Part shown: positions 27,754 through 40,100 of the stretch, piece after piece | Numbering within the stretch: the stretch's first letter is position 1 | Layout of the letters: every line of letters begins with the position of its first letter | Source: Pseudoalteromonas sp. DL-6 | GTDB lineage: Bacteria > Pseudomonadota > Gammaproteobacteria > Enterobacterales > Alteromonadaceae | Direction of reading: 5' to 3' | Assembly (NCBI RefSeq): GCF_004328665.1 | Contig: NZ_CP019770.1 | Location: 372,001-436,000 of the forward strand | DNA length: 64,000 bases | Notes under the pieces: generated by a model | Databases searched by the model: none | Told to the model about the DNA's origin: nothing | Seen by the model: the letters and a program-made list of their open reading frames with translations, nothing else | Program-made: the position numbers and the translations under genes

Positions 27754-29400
27754 ATGAAAGCCAGTCAGTTTCAGTTTACCAATTACGCTAGTGCCTTATT
27801 TTACGCTCTGTGTTTTATGCTATTTGTTATTTTTAATAGTGGTTTGAATTTAATTTTACAATATCAAAATGAGCAAGCAGGGATAGTACTCGCCAAGCAA
27901 CTGCAGCAGCCGCTAGTTAATAAGCAGCAGCTTTTGGCAAATACACCTTTTACTCTCGCCCCAGATAAAGTTTCTGTTTATGTAAAGCAGCAAAAGCATT
28001 ATTTCAGCGCTAATTCTAAAGGGATTTTGTTATATTCATGGCCCACTTGGTATGCTTATAACCACCTGTTTATAATAATGAATTTATTTATTTTGACTAT
28101 TATTTTTGCTGCTAGGCACTTTATATTGCTTAAAGCGACTGTAAATAGCTCAGTGCCGAAACAGCGAAAGCAAAACGATGACCATAAAAAGGTGTGTCAT
28201 ACGCCTAAAATAAAGTCCCCACAACCGGTAATAGAGGTCGCAGCGAAGGAGTTTAAAACAGCTGGCTATAATATATTTGCGCTTATTCAATGTGAATGCC
28301 ACTTTGATGCAAACACAGACTTACAAGCGACTCTTAAAGTATTACTAGCAAAAGGCTTTACCAATACGGCTGCAATATCCGTTAAATTGTTAGCCGCGGG
28401 TAATTTTGCTTTTACTCTCAAAGGGGTTAGTGCGATTGAGAAAAAAAGTTGCGCTAAATACTTACATCAATGCATGCTTAATGCAGCCGATACTTTAGCT
28501 CCTAGAGTGACTAAAGAGTGCATAAAAGTAGGTGTGTGTACTTACTACTCGAATGCTGATCAGGTGATGGTGTATCAGCTCGCCAGATCGTCACTTACAC
28601 TATCAATGCAAAGTAGAGTGAAGCATTACCATCAATTGGCACTCAATTGCAGTCACCTTCAAATGCCTGATGAAAACCTAATTACACAGCGAGTTGAAAA
28701 ACAAAAATTAGCGATTTTATTTCAACCTGTATACGAGTTGGATAGTGGCACTATTGTTAAGCATCATGTTTTAATTAAAAGTAGCGATAAGGCAAATAAA
28801 AAACTATTGAATCAAGACTATATCAGTCAGTTTTACAACGAAGGTGAGGCGCTATTGCTTGATCAGGCCGTTGTTATGCAAGTTAAAAAGCTGTTGCTAA
28901 TAGAAAAGTCATCGTCCGTTGTTAGTATTAAGTTACATCCTAAAAATTGGTTTAATAGCGAGTTTTGGTGTTGGTTAAGTACACATACGAGTGACTTGAA
29001 AAGCCTGCACACTTTACAGTTTTTGATAAATGAAGCTGATTTTTTAAATTACCAAGATCGATTGCAGGTCGCTTTTTCGGCCATAACAGCGCTCAACTTT
29101 AATATCGTTATTGATGAGGTGAAAAGTAGTAAGAGTATTTTTAATTTCACCTATAATAAGCAAATAGCAGGGCTTAATTTAGCCTTAGAGCTTGTTCATG
29201 GAATAGATCATAATTATTTACAGCAGAAGTCGGTCAGGGGAATTGTGCATATTAGTAAATTATTAAGTTTGCCAGTGGTGGCCTCGAGCGTAGAAACATA
29301 CCAGGAACTACAATTTTTAAAAGTGATAGGTGTTAGCACTGCACAAGGGGGGTATTTTTCTAGATTATTACCCGACTACACTCAAGTTGCATTTCATTAG
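27754..29400 (+). CDS. CsrD/MshH-like membrane protein with degenerate GGDEF and EAL domains
   Basis: A 548-residue protein with membrane segments at about residues 12-34 and 103-126, a weak GGDEF-like region (about 175-285, no GGDEF motif) and an EAL-like region (about 310-548) where the EAL motif is HHVLI and the metal-binding acidic residues are mostly lost. It therefore should not make or break cyclic di-GMP. CsrD (MshH) proteins of this plan promote RNase E-dependent decay of CsrB/CsrC small RNAs. The position straight after ssb is that of mshH in Vibrio and Shewanella, which supports the call. Confidence 0.75.
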   Translation: MKASQFQFTNYASALFYALCFMLFVIFNSGLNLILQYQNEQAGIVLAKQLQQPLVNKQQLLANTPFTLAPDKVSVYVKQQKHYFSANSKGILLYSWPTWYAYNHLFIIMNLFILTIIFAARHFILLKATVNSSVPKQRKQNDDHKKVCHTPKIKSPQPVIEVAAKEFKTAGYNIFALIQCECHFDANTDLQATLKVLLAKGFTNTAAISVKLLAAGNFAFTLKGVSAIEKKSCAKYLHQCMLNAADTLAPRVTKECIKVGVCTYYSNADQVMVYQLARSSLTLSMQSRVKHYHQLALNCSHLQMPDENLITQRVEKQKLAILFQPVYELDSGTIVKHHVLIKSSDKANKKLLNQDYISQFYNEGEALLLDQAVVMQVKKLLLIEKSSSVVSIKLHPKNWFNSEFWCWLSTHTSDLKSLHTLQFLINEADFLNYQDRLQVAFSAITALNFNIVIDEVKSSKSIFNFTYNKQIAGLNLALELVHGIDHNYLQQKSVRGIVHISKLLSLPVVASSVETYQELQFLKVIGVSTAQGGYFSRLLPDYTQVAFH

Positions 29401-29413
29401 CTCTGTTTACAAG

Positions 29414-30328
29414 TCAAACAAGTCCACGATATTTTAGCCCATCTAAACCTTGTAGCCCCCCTGTATGAATGGCAATAATTTTGCTGCCTGGGGCAAAGTA
29501 ATCATTGTTTATGAGTTGCCAAAGTGCGTACATCATTTTACCGCTGTAAATAGGTTCCAGTGGTAACTGATATTGCTGCTGCATGTACTGGCAAAACTGC
29601 CACAGCTCAGTAGTAAAACGACCATATCCGCCATTGTGAAACTGTGTAAGTAATTGCCAATTACTTTGTGATTTTGCTCGAGGACTAAGAGCCCGTATTT
29701 CATCTCGTAGGTAGTCGGCTTGCTTTAAAACGGCAATACCTAATACAGTACTTTTACTTGAACTGCCCTCTATTAAGCCCGCTAAGGTTCCACCACTACC
29801 TGTAGGGCAGATTAAGTAGTCGTGCTCAGGTAAACTTTGTGCAAGTTCTTTACATCCCTCTATAGCAAACTCGTTAGTGCCTCCTTCAGGCAGGATATAC
29901 GCATTGGGAAATCGGGCCTGCAATGCTGCTAAGTATGTTTTATCATTTCGTTGTCGGTACTCTAACCGATTCACTACATGTAATTGCATGCCACATTGTT
30001 TTGCAAATCTTATCGTTGGATTATTTAGATCAAGCTCCGGACCGCGCACAATTGCGTGGGTTACTAAATTAAACTCCTTTCCCGCCGCAGCACACGCGTG
30101 AATATGATTTGAAAAAGCACCACCAAAGGTCAGTAATTCTGTTTTGCCCTGTTGTTGCATACGAACTAAATTGTATTTGAGCTTTCGCCATTTATTACCA
30201 CTGATAACAGGATGCAATAAATCATCGCGCTTAATGCTTAGCGTAATCTTTTTATCTGCTAACAATTTGTTGGTAATTGGTTGCAAATAACTATGTTCAT
30301 TAATCCTGAATGGTATTGGCATTATCAC
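29414..30328 (-). CDS. PLP-dependent ACC deaminase / D-cysteine desulfhydrase family enzyme
   Basis: Fold type II pyridoxal-phosphate enzyme of 304 residues. SGNKWRKLKYNL near residue 45 holds the Lys that binds the cofactor, GGAFSNHIHA follows with the Asn that contacts the PLP ring, and PTGSGGTLAGL binds the phosphate. The family covers 1-aminocyclopropane-1-carboxylate deaminase and D-cysteine desulfhydrase; the substrate cannot be settled from sequence alone. It converges on the CsrD-like gene with a 13-base gap. Confidence 0.88.
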   Translation of the reverse strand: MIMPIPFRINEHSYLQPITNKLLADKKITLSIKRDDLLHPVISGNKWRKLKYNLVRMQQQGKTELLTFGGAFSNHIHACAAAGKEFNLVTHAIVRGPELDLNNPTIRFAKQCGMQLHVVNRLEYRQRNDKTYLAALQARFPNAYILPEGGTNEFAIEGCKELAQSLPEHDYLICPTGSGGTLAGLIEGSSSKSTVLGIAVLKQADYLRDEIRALSPRAKSQSNWQLLTQFHNGGYGRFTTELWQFCQYMQQQYQLPLEPIYSGKMMYALWQLINNDYFAPGSKIIAIHTGGLQGLDGLKYRGLV

Positions 30329-30656
30329 TCTTTTTTATTAGTTACATGATGAATGTGCTGTGTAATAGCGTTATTTTGACTCAGGTTTTATTACTTAAGC
30401 AAACTAAAAAAGGGAATTAGCTGCTAAATTGGTATCTTAAGCGCGTAAAAAACAAATAAATATCGGTGTTGTTAAATAAATTAGCTATTTAGTACAAATG
30501 AAACGGTTATTTACTGGCATGAAGCGGGATAATAGTTGTAAACTGAGATAATAAATGAACAAAGCTTGTGTTTTGTGCTTCAAGTACATAGCATAAGGTT
30601 TTATTATAAAAAATAATAATAACCAAATAATTGCCGCTTTTTTGGGACTGGAATAT
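30329..30656. other. Noncoding gap between divergent genes
   Basis: An AT-rich 328-base stretch between the PLP enzyme and the SUMF1-domain gene. It should hold both promoters. I see no strong -35/-10 pair, stem-loop or conserved element; short ORFs here lack ribosome sites. Confidence 0.4.
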
Positions 30657-32663
30657 ATGCGAATTGCTCCTTTATCTCTGTTAATTTCTGCTAGCCTTTT
30701 TGCCAGCACAGTATTTGCACAAGATACAACTACTGTAAACAGAATTGAATCAGAGATTAATACGAAACAAACAGAATACACTCGTTCAACAACGATGCTC
30801 GATAAATATTTACAAGAAGAAAATCAACTTCAAACCCAACTTGAACTGCTTAGAGCGCGTTCAACACAGCTTGATAAAGAAAAAAATCAAGCGTTGGATG
30901 CGATGAATGACATGTATCGACGCTTAATTGATAATCCATCGCTTGATATTACGCAGGCACAATCGCGTTATCAAAAAGCCGTTGTTGATAAAGAACAAAA
31001 TAAAAATGATATCTCAATGCAATTGGCGGCAATTGCATCCCATCTTAAAGATATTGAGCAAATTCGCGCAGACAAGCATACGCTACAAAACACGCTTGAA
31101 AGTTTAAAAGTGCAATACACCTCAGCGCGTGTAGAGCGCTTGCGTAATGAGTTTACCCGCGAGGGAACGCTTGAAGTTGACTATAATATTAACTGTAAGC
31201 GCACTGACACCCTTGCAGCATGTGAGCAACGAGCTCAACAAATGGGGTTAAAAAAAGCAACCAAACGTTTCATCGATCAAATATTTGAAAATCTAACAGA
31301 AAAACGCCTTGTTGAGCCTAAGCGAGACATGGCAGGTGCACAGGTTCAGATTTTAAGTAGTCATGTAATTAACAGCGCGTTTAGCGGCCAAGGTAATTAC
31401 AATGTAAATTTAAGCGTTACCATGCGTGGTGATGTAAACAGCAGCCGTTTGTGCCATTTATTAAGCGTTAATAACAGTTTTTGTTCAGAATATGGTACGC
31501 CGCTAGCAAATACTTATCAGCCAAATTACGGCGCTACTTTTTCTGATAGTCAGTTAACATTCAGTGATAATGCGGATAATAAAGCGGTCGCTGTTGTTGC
31601 AAAAACAGTTAATAAAAAGCCTAAAGTGGTCGCTGAACAAAAGAAAGATCAACTAGTTCAGTTAACTTTGCGCTCTAACGTGCATGGCGATGAAGTATTT
31701 ATTAATGACATTCGTGTAGGTTCTACTCGTTTAGTGACAAATTTACCTCGTGGTTTACATAAATTAGAAATACGCAAAGAGGGTTACGTTCCTTATAAAG
31801 CGCGTATTGACTTAAAAAAGACACGTACACTTTTTGCTAAGTTAGAAAAAAAGTCAGAGTCGATTGCTGCACCGACTAAAAAGCGAGAGCAAATAATACA
31901 AGCAGATTGCCCTAAAGGAATGGAAGTTGATACACAGCCACCAACAGTGGATTCGTCGGCCGTAATCATTCCTGTTGGCACATTCAAAATGGGCGACATC
32001 AACGGCAATGGACTGGAAAATGAACGTCCGGTTGTTGAAAAAACGATTAGTGAATCGTTTGTAATGCAAAGCAAAGAAGTGACTTTTGGCGCCTTTGAAG
32101 CTTTTGTAAACGAAACGCAATATAAGACTGAGGCTGAAAAAGGCAAAGGTTGCGCTTATTACCTAAATGGCGAACCCGTTTGGGAAGCAAACTTAAATTG
32201 GCGCGCTCCTGGGTTTGAACAAACGAATGAGTTTCCAGCGGTATGTTTGACGAAAAATGACGCCACGGCTTACGCAGAGTGGTTTTCGGATAAAACTGCG
32301 CAAACGTATCGCCTACCTACTGAGGTTGAGTGGGAATATGCTGCGCGTGCAGGCACAGATACTGAGTACCCTTGGGGTAACGAAATTGGTAAAAACTTAG
32401 CTAACTGCGGTTGGTGTGGTAGCGAATGGTCAAACAAACGCACCGCACCGGTAGGGTCTTTTTCAGCAAATGCATTTGGCTTATACGATACCGTGGGTAA
32501 TGTATGGGAATGGACTAGTAGCACAGGGAATAAAAAAGATGCCGTTGTTCGCGGAGGCGCATGGAATTTTGCACCTAGCCTTGCTCGTGCCTCAACGCGT
32601 TTAGTTTTAGCACCAGACTTTAGAGCTAATTACATCGGCTTTCGCTTAATGAGCGAACGATAA
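30657..32663 (+). CDS. Exported SUMF1/formylglycine-enzyme-like protein with coiled coil and PEGA domain
   Basis: The ATG at 30657 is chosen (GGA a few bases before; the upstream TTG has none), giving a clean signal peptide ending FASTVFAQ. Next come a coiled coil (about residues 25-165), a middle region with two Cys pairs, a PEGA-like domain (about 340-400; VFINDIRVGSTRL, LPRGLHKLEI) and a C-terminal FGE-sulfatase domain (about 435-665; YRLPTEVEWEYAARAG, GNVWEWTS, VVRGGAW). Residues for formylglycine generation are not evident, so it is probably structural or binding. It stands just before mreB, suggesting an envelope role; that is inference. Confidence 0.82.
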   Translation: MRIAPLSLLISASLFASTVFAQDTTTVNRIESEINTKQTEYTRSTTMLDKYLQEENQLQTQLELLRARSTQLDKEKNQALDAMNDMYRRLIDNPSLDITQAQSRYQKAVVDKEQNKNDISMQLAAIASHLKDIEQIRADKHTLQNTLESLKVQYTSARVERLRNEFTREGTLEVDYNINCKRTDTLAACEQRAQQMGLKKATKRFIDQIFENLTEKRLVEPKRDMAGAQVQILSSHVINSAFSGQGNYNVNLSVTMRGDVNSSRLCHLLSVNNSFCSEYGTPLANTYQPNYGATFSDSQLTFSDNADNKAVAVVAKTVNKKPKVVAEQKKDQLVQLTLRSNVHGDEVFINDIRVGSTRLVTNLPRGLHKLEIRKEGYVPYKARIDLKKTRTLFAKLEKKSESIAAPTKKREQIIQADCPKGMEVDTQPPTVDSSAVIIPVGTFKMGDINGNGLENERPVVEKTISESFVMQSKEVTFGAFEAFVNETQYKTEAEKGKGCAYYLNGEPVWEANLNWRAPGFEQTNEFPAVCLTKNDATAYAEWFSDKTAQTYRLPTEVEWEYAARAGTDTEYPWGNEIGKNLANCGWCGSEWSNKRTAPVGSFSANAFGLYDTVGNVWEWTSSTGNKKDAVVRGGAWNFAPSLARASTRLVLAPDFRANYIGFRLMSER

Positions 32664-32671
32664 TATTTAGT

Positions 32672-32696
32672 GAGGAAGCATACGCTTCCTCTTTTT
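32672..32696 (+). terminator. Terminator after the SUMF1-domain gene
   Basis: GAGGAAGC / GCTTCCTC with loop ATAC and a five-T tail, nine bases after the stop. It separates this gene from the mreB operon. Confidence 0.88.
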
Positions 32697-32750
32697 AATG
32701 ATTACAAAGACGGTTGCGCTTTACATTGCTCATTACATTGAGAATGTTAA

Positions 32751-33841
<1,091 letters not shown>

Positions 33842-33842
<1 letters not shown>

Positions 33843-34684
33843 TGAAATCAATGTTTGAAAAAACGGTATCTCTGCAACTGCGACTTTTTGTCGCAGTGCT
33901 TTTGAGTATCGTATTGATCCTCGGAGACAAGTTCACGCAAGGTGGTGAGAATATTCGCACCAGTTTGAATACCTTAGTTAGCCCGCTCATTTATGTTGCC
34001 AACCTGCCTTACGAAGTATTTAGTTTTAGCGCTAAGAGCTTACATACCCGCGAGCAGTTGCTTACCGAGAATGAAGCCCTGAAAAAAAAGCAAGTATTGC
34101 AGAGCGAACAAATACAACAATATGAATTCTTAGCAAAAGAAAATCAAAAGCTACGAGCATTAATGGGTTCGTCTTCAAAACATTCAAATCGTAAAATTAT
34201 TGCTCAAGTGCTCTCTGTTCACTCAAATCCTTATAGCCACCAAGTGGTGATAAATCGCGGTACCACCGATGGTTTAAGTGAAAGCCAAGCGGTGATTGAT
34301 GATATGGGCTTAGTGGGGCAGTTGACTAAAGTGGGCTCAACCACCTCTCGGGTGTTATTAATTACCGATACCACCCATGCTACGCCTGTGCGTATTTTAC
34401 GTAATGATGTGCGAACAGTGGTTGAAGGTATAGGTAAAATTAACGTATTGAAGCTGTCACATGTGCCGCACAGTTTAGATGTACGTATTGGCGATGTATT
34501 AGTTACATCTGGCCTTGGTGGCACGTTTCCTGAAGGCTATCCGGTAGCGGTGATCACCGAAATTACCCGTGATGAAGGCCAACCTTTTGCGCAAGTATTT
34601 GCTGAGCCGATAGCTCAATTAGACCGAATTCGATTATTAGTGGTGTTATGGCTAAATCAGCAGGAGTTGATGGGAGATGATTAA
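33842..34684 (+). CDS. mreC: Rod-shape-determining protein MreC
   Basis: Inner-membrane protein of 280 residues linking MreB to the wall-synthesis complex. One membrane segment near residues 12-30, a coiled coil at about 65-105 and the beta-rich periplasmic domain with VINRGTTDGL and DVLVTSGLGGTFPEGYPV, both family marks. It overlaps mreB by one base and mreD by eight. Confidence 0.97.
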
Positions 34685-35156
34685 CCGTCAAATGCTATTA
34701 ATTGCATTGAGTATTTTCTTTGCATTGGTAATGGCATTGATGCCGCTACCCTTTTCACTTGAACCATTTCGCCCTGATTGGGTGCTGTTGGTGCTTATGT
34801 ACTGGTCTTTGGCTTTACCACATCGTTTAAACATAGGTACGGCTTGGGTTGTTGGATTACTAATTGATTTAGCGACTGGCTCTTCTTTAGGTGTAAACTC
34901 ATTAACCTACTCGGTGTGTATTTTTGTTACGGCAAGTAACTTTCAAAAAATTCGCAATTTTTCATTGTGGCAACAAAGCCTTTTAATTGGCTTATTCTTA
35001 ACGCTTTACCATTTGATGCAGTTTTGGTTAAATCATTTTTTGCTTGGCGTTTATTTTAGCCCACATTACTTATGGCCTGTATTAACAGGCATGTTGAGTT
35101 GGATATGGGTATTTTTATTACTTAGAAAATACCGTAGACACTTTAGGATCAGATAA
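34677..35156 (+). CDS. mreD: Rod-shape-determining protein MreD
   Basis: A 159-residue integral membrane protein with about five hydrophobic segments and the family signatures FRPDWVLLVLMYW and GLLIDLATGSSLGVNSL. It overlaps mreC by eight bases and ends on the maf start. It works with MreC in the elongation complex. Confidence 0.95.
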   Translation: MINRQMLLIALSIFFALVMALMPLPFSLEPFRPDWVLLVLMYWSLALPHRLNIGTAWVVGLLIDLATGSSLGVNSLTYSVCIFVTASNFQKIRNFSLWQQSLLIGLFLTLYHLMQFWLNHFLLGVYFSPHYLWPVLTGMLSWIWVFLLLRKYRRHFRIR

Positions 35157-35725
35157 TGACTTGCGCAGTACATTTAGCCTCCGCGTCTCCCCGTCGTAAA
35201 GAGCTTTTAACCCAGTTGGGTATCGAGTTTTCACAATTTAGTGTTGATGCCGATGAAAGTCAGCTTGCTAACGAACTCCCATATGATTATGTCGAACGCT
35301 TAGCGCGTTTAAAGGCACAAATGGGGGTAGAACAAGGCTTTACCGATCGGCCTGTTCTAGGTAGTGATACTGTAGTCGTGATTGACAATCAATCTTTAGG
35401 TAAACCTCTAGATAAACAAGATTTTACTCACACCTTAAAGCGTTTATCAGGGAATACTCATCAAGTGTTAACTGCTATCGCTTTTGCGACACCAAAAAAA
35501 GTAATGAGTTGTGTTGTCAGTACTGATGTTACTTTTAAAATACTCAGTGATGAAGAAATAGACGCTTACTGGCAAACGGGCGAGCCTCAAGATAAAGCCG
35601 GTGGTTATGGTATCCAAGGGTTGGGCGGGCGCTTTGTAACGCATATTTCGGGTAGCTATTTTGCCGTTGTAGGCTTACCTTTATATGAGACAGAACAATT
35701 ATTACATACATTCTTAAGAGGGTAG
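35156..35725 (+). CDS. Maf family nucleotide pyrophosphatase (YhdE type)
   Basis: The 189-residue protein has the Maf start ASASPRRKELL and the conserved SDTVV, KPLD and GGYGIQG blocks. Members between mreD and rng correspond to YhdE, a dTTP/UTP pyrophosphatase that clears altered nucleotides. One-base overlap with mreD and one-base gap to rng indicate one transcript. Confidence 0.93.
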   Translation: MTCAVHLASASPRRKELLTQLGIEFSQFSVDADESQLANELPYDYVERLARLKAQMGVEQGFTDRPVLGSDTVVVIDNQSLGKPLDKQDFTHTLKRLSGNTHQVLTAIAFATPKKVMSCVVSTDVTFKILSDEEIDAYWQTGEPQDKAGGYGIQGLGGRFVTHISGSYFAVVGLPLYETEQLLHTFLRG

Positions 35726-35726
35726 C

Positions 35727-37199
35727 ATGAGTACAGAACTACTGATCAATGTCACGCCAAGTGAAAGTCGCGTTGCCCTAATCGAAAACGGTGTATTACA
35801 AGAAATTCAGCTAGAGCGTATTGGTAATTTAGGCATAGTGGGCAATATTTACGTAGGTAAAATAAGCCGTGTTCTACCGGGAATGCAAGCCGCTTTTGTT
35901 GATATAGGCTTAGAAAAAGCGGCTTTTTTACACGCTTCAGATATCGTCAATAGTGCCTCTATTGTGGAAGGTGTTGATGATGAGCCAATTAAAAAAGTCC
36001 AAGATATTCGTGAGCTTGTTCGCCAGGGTCAGTACATTATGGTGCAAGTGGTTAAAGACCCACTGGGCAGTAAAGGTGCACGCTTAACTACTGATATTAC
36101 TATACCGTCACGCTATTTAGTATTTATGCCAGATGCGACACATGTGGGTGTGAGTCAACGTATCGAAACGGAAGAAGAACGCGCTAGGCTGAAAAAAATT
36201 GTTGCTGAATATGGCGATGAAAACGGTAGCTTTATTGTTAGAACTGCCGCAGAAGGCGCAAGTGAAGTAGAGCTACGTCATGATGCTGCGTTTTTAAAAA
36301 AACTGTGGGATAAAATAGTTTCTAAGCGCCGTAAAACCAGCAAAGCCAGTATTTTGCATGAAGATCTTACGTTGGCTTTTAGAACGTTACGTGACTACGT
36401 GGGCGAAGATATGGAGCGCATTCGTGTTGACTCTAAGCTTACCTACCAAGAACTTAAGCTGTTTACTGAAGAGTTTGTGCCGTTATTATCGCAAGTGCTT
36501 GAGTATTATCCGGGTGAGCGCCCCATTTTCGACTTATTTGATGTAGAAAGTGAAATTCAAAAGGCATTGCATCGTAAGGTGACTTTAAAGTCGGGTGGTT
36601 ACCTGATCATAGATCAAACAGAAGCTATGACCACAGTTGATGTTAATACCGGTGCATTTGTTGGTCACCGTAACCTTGAAGAAACTATTTTTAATACCAA
36701 TGTTGAAGCAACCTCAGCTATTGCCCGTCAACTAAGGCTGCGTAATTTAGGCGGTATTATTATTATCGACTTTATTGATATGGTCAGCGATGAGCACAAG
36801 CGCCGGGTAATGCACTCATTAGAATCTGCGCTTTCTAAAGATCGAGCTAAAGCCAATATTAATGGTTTGTCAGCATTAGGGCTGGTTGAAATGACCCGCA
36901 AGCGAACTCGCGAAAGTTTAGAGCACATACTGTGTGATGTATGTCCTGCGTGTTCAGGGCGTGGCTCTCAAAAAACGGTTGAGACCGTATGCTATGAAAT
37001 CCTTCGCGAGATAGTACGTGTTAACCGCGCTTACGATGCGGATAAGTTTGTAGTTTATGCATCTCCTGCAGTATGTGAAGCGCTATTAAATGATGAATAT
37101 CACAACCTTGCAGAGCTAGAGTTATTTATTGGTAAGCAAGTTAATATCCAAACAGAAAGTTTATACAGCCAAGAGCAGTTTGATGTGGTAATGATGTAA
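35727..37199 (+). CDS. rng: Ribonuclease G
   Basis: Endoribonuclease of 490 residues that matures 16S rRNA 5' ends. An S1-like RNA-binding domain is at about 38-125 (VGKISRVLPGMQAAFVDIG), the catalytic domain carries DVNTG (near 305) and DFIDM (near 345) with metal-binding Asp, and CDVCPACSGRG holds the zinc-link Cys of the family. It lacks the long C-terminal scaffold of RNase E. It follows maf and overlaps yhdP by one base. Confidence 0.97.
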   Translation: MSTELLINVTPSESRVALIENGVLQEIQLERIGNLGIVGNIYVGKISRVLPGMQAAFVDIGLEKAAFLHASDIVNSASIVEGVDDEPIKKVQDIRELVRQGQYIMVQVVKDPLGSKGARLTTDITIPSRYLVFMPDATHVGVSQRIETEEERARLKKIVAEYGDENGSFIVRTAAEGASEVELRHDAAFLKKLWDKIVSKRRKTSKASILHEDLTLAFRTLRDYVGEDMERIRVDSKLTYQELKLFTEEFVPLLSQVLEYYPGERPIFDLFDVESEIQKALHRKVTLKSGGYLIIDQTEAMTTVDVNTGAFVGHRNLEETIFNTNVEATSAIARQLRLRNLGGIIIIDFIDMVSDEHKRRVMHSLESALSKDRAKANINGLSALGLVEMTRKRTRESLEHILCDVCPACSGRGSQKTVETVCYEILREIVRVNRAYDADKFVVYASPAVCEALLNDEYHNLAELELFIGKQVNIQTESLYSQEQFDVVMM

Positions 37200-40100
37200 T
37201 GAAATTTAAAGCGGCCTGTTTCTTTTGTGTGCGCAAATTATGGCAAATAAGTGCTGTAATTTTGGTGCTACTGGCCGTTATTGTTTCTATTTTAAAATAC
37301 ACCTTACCCTACGCAAACGATTATAAAGGCGACATAGAAAACTACCTTGATAGCAAGTTTGATATTAGCTTATCGATAGGTGCTATATCGGCAAGTTGGC
37401 AGGGTAATGGTCCTGCCTTAGTGCTCGAAGAATTATCATTTAAAGACAACCAAACCGCCCCTATTTCTTTAACTATTGCGAAAACCAGTTTAGAGCTCAA
37501 CCTTTGGGAAAGCTTAAAGTCTTTTCAGCTCAAGTCGAATTACTTTGTGATCAATGGTTTTCATACCAAGGTTAATGTCGCGAATTTATTTGTAGGTAAC
37601 CAAGATGATGTGTCATTTGAACAAAAAGAGCTAATAGAAGGGCTGTTTTTAGGTGAAACCGGTCATTTTGCAATAGAAAACTCCAGTATCAGCTTTGTAT
37701 TAGAAGATAACAAAGAGCGTAAACTGTTATTAGAAAACATTGTATGGCAAAACCAAGATAAACAGCACCTTGGCAGTGGTAGCCTCGCATTACCGGGTAT
37801 TTCGGTGGGTAATTTTGACGCACGTATTGCGCTCAAAGGTGAAACCTTAGAGCAAATGGTGGGCGATCTGTATGTGCAGGCTAATCAGGTTGATGTGTCA
37901 AATTGGTTAGCTCAGTACATTAATACTCAAAAGCAGCAACTACATAGCGATTTAAACTTACAAGCTTGGCTTAGATTAGAGCAAGGCCTAGTGAGTGACG
38001 TAAAGGTACAGTGGTTACCGAGCGCGGTAAATTGGCAACTCAATGAGCAAACACAAAAGGTAAGCCTAAGTGAAGGGGGATTTCATCTATACCCAGAGCA
38101 AAATAGTTGGCGATTAAAAAGCACAGGCTTAGCATTTAGTACGGGTGAAACCACTTGGCCAAGCCTTGAATTTGAAGCCTTATTAGGTAAGCAAAATAAA
38201 GTATGGCTACAGCAACTTGATTTAGCACTATTGAGTGATTTAGCTGAGTTGACTAATTTTCCCAATTTAGCCCCTTTTTTAGCACGCCAACCAAGCGGAC
38301 AAATCAATACCGCGTACCTTGAGTTTGCCGATGCAAGGCAATGGCAACTATGGTTTGAAGCCGATGAAATTAGCTGGCAAGAGAAAAACGCCGTACCCGC
38401 CGCTCAATCCTTAAGGGTTGATGGATTGGTTAATCAGCAATATGGCCGGATCACTATTTTTGGTGAAAACAGCCACTTAATTACAGGTGCTAGTTTTAGT
38501 AATAATATTGACTATAACCAGCTAAACATTGAATTAGATTTAGCTAAACGTTCAGGCGATTGGCATATTAGCAGCGATAACCTATGGCTTGATAACAATG
38601 AGGTGACTTTAAGCGCACAGATGCAGCTAAGCTTAGGTGATACGCCACGCTTGGATTTATATGCTGAAGCGTTTGCACCTGATGCCAGTATTGCAGGTCA
38701 CTATTTTCCTTTGACGTTAATGAGCTCTGAGTTGGTTAGTTATTTAAATGGCGCAATAAAAGCAGGTGAAGTATCAAATACTCAGGTGTTATTTTCTGGT
38801 CCATTATCAGGTTTTCCATTTAAAGATGGTTCAGGGCAGTTTGATGTAATAGCGCAAATAGATAATGCCACCTATCAATTCGATCCCGATTGGCCTGCAG
38901 TTACAAATGCCAGTGTAAAGCTGCATTTTGAAAATGAGCGTATGGATATTTACAGTCAGCAAGGTCAATTGGTAAATCTAGACGTTGGCAGTAGTGTGCA
39001 AGTAAGTATTAATGACTTAATGGGCAGTGCGCCATTGGTGGTTAGTATTGATAAGCAAGCAGAGCTTGAAAAAATGCACGATTTTTTTGCCGCTACACCT
39101 TTAGCAAATCCATTAGCTGATATTTTTAATATTGTACAAGGGCAGGGGCTTGCTAGTGCAAATATTGAATTGTTAATCGGTTCACAGTTTGAAGGTGGGG
39201 CCAGTGTCAGTGGTACAGTTAATTTACTCGATTCCCCCCTTTACATTTCTGCGCCTGGTATTTCACTTGAGCACTTAAAGGGTGAACTTAGCTTTAATAA
39301 TCAACAAATAAACCTTACAAATGCAACGGCTACATGGCTTGGTATGCCACTAACTATTAACTACAATAGTGACGCAAACGCAGAGGATTATCGCGCTGAT
39401 ATAAATATAAATGCTCAGCTTGATGCGAAAACACTTATAAGTCATGGACAAGGTATTTTAGATGGTTATTTAAGTGGGCAAAGTGATGTTGATATTGCTT
39501 TGGCGCTTAATTTTACCGAGCAAGGATTTAATTATCGTGCCGAAGTTGAATCGCCACTTATTGGCTTAAATAGTTCTTTGCCTGGAGCATATACAAAAAG
39601 CAGTGAGCAAGCTTGGCCACTGAGTGCAGTTATTCAGGGTGATGATATATCTAACTTGATCACCGCAAACGTTGATCAGCTAGTGTATTTTAACGCCATT
39701 TTAGATAATGCTAAATCGCAGTTTAATAACGCCCACTTTATAATAGGTAACAAAGATTTAGGGCTTAACTCACAAGATTTAGCGGTGAGTATTAATTTAG
39801 CGCAAAGTGAGTTGTTACCTTGGGTTAATTTAATTGATCAAATTATTAATGTAGCTAAAGTGCAGCCTGAGAATACACCGCCAGGCGTTATGCCACCTTT
39901 ACATGAAGTGGTTGCGAATATTGACATGTTTAATGTTAGTGGCATGCAGTTTAATGATTTTGATATGCGTTTATCGCCCCTAAATAATAATTTGCAATTA
40001 AAGCTTAATGCCAAAGAATTAAGAGCAGAAGTGTTCATTCCCAGCGGGCAATCAAGTCAGCCGATTCGAATTAACAGCGACTATTTAAGGCTTAACTTTT

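Noticed and set aside
30485..30781. 98-residue frame antisense to the start of the SUMF1-domain gene
   Set aside because: Overlaps the promoter and signal peptide of the real gene and lacks a ribosome site.
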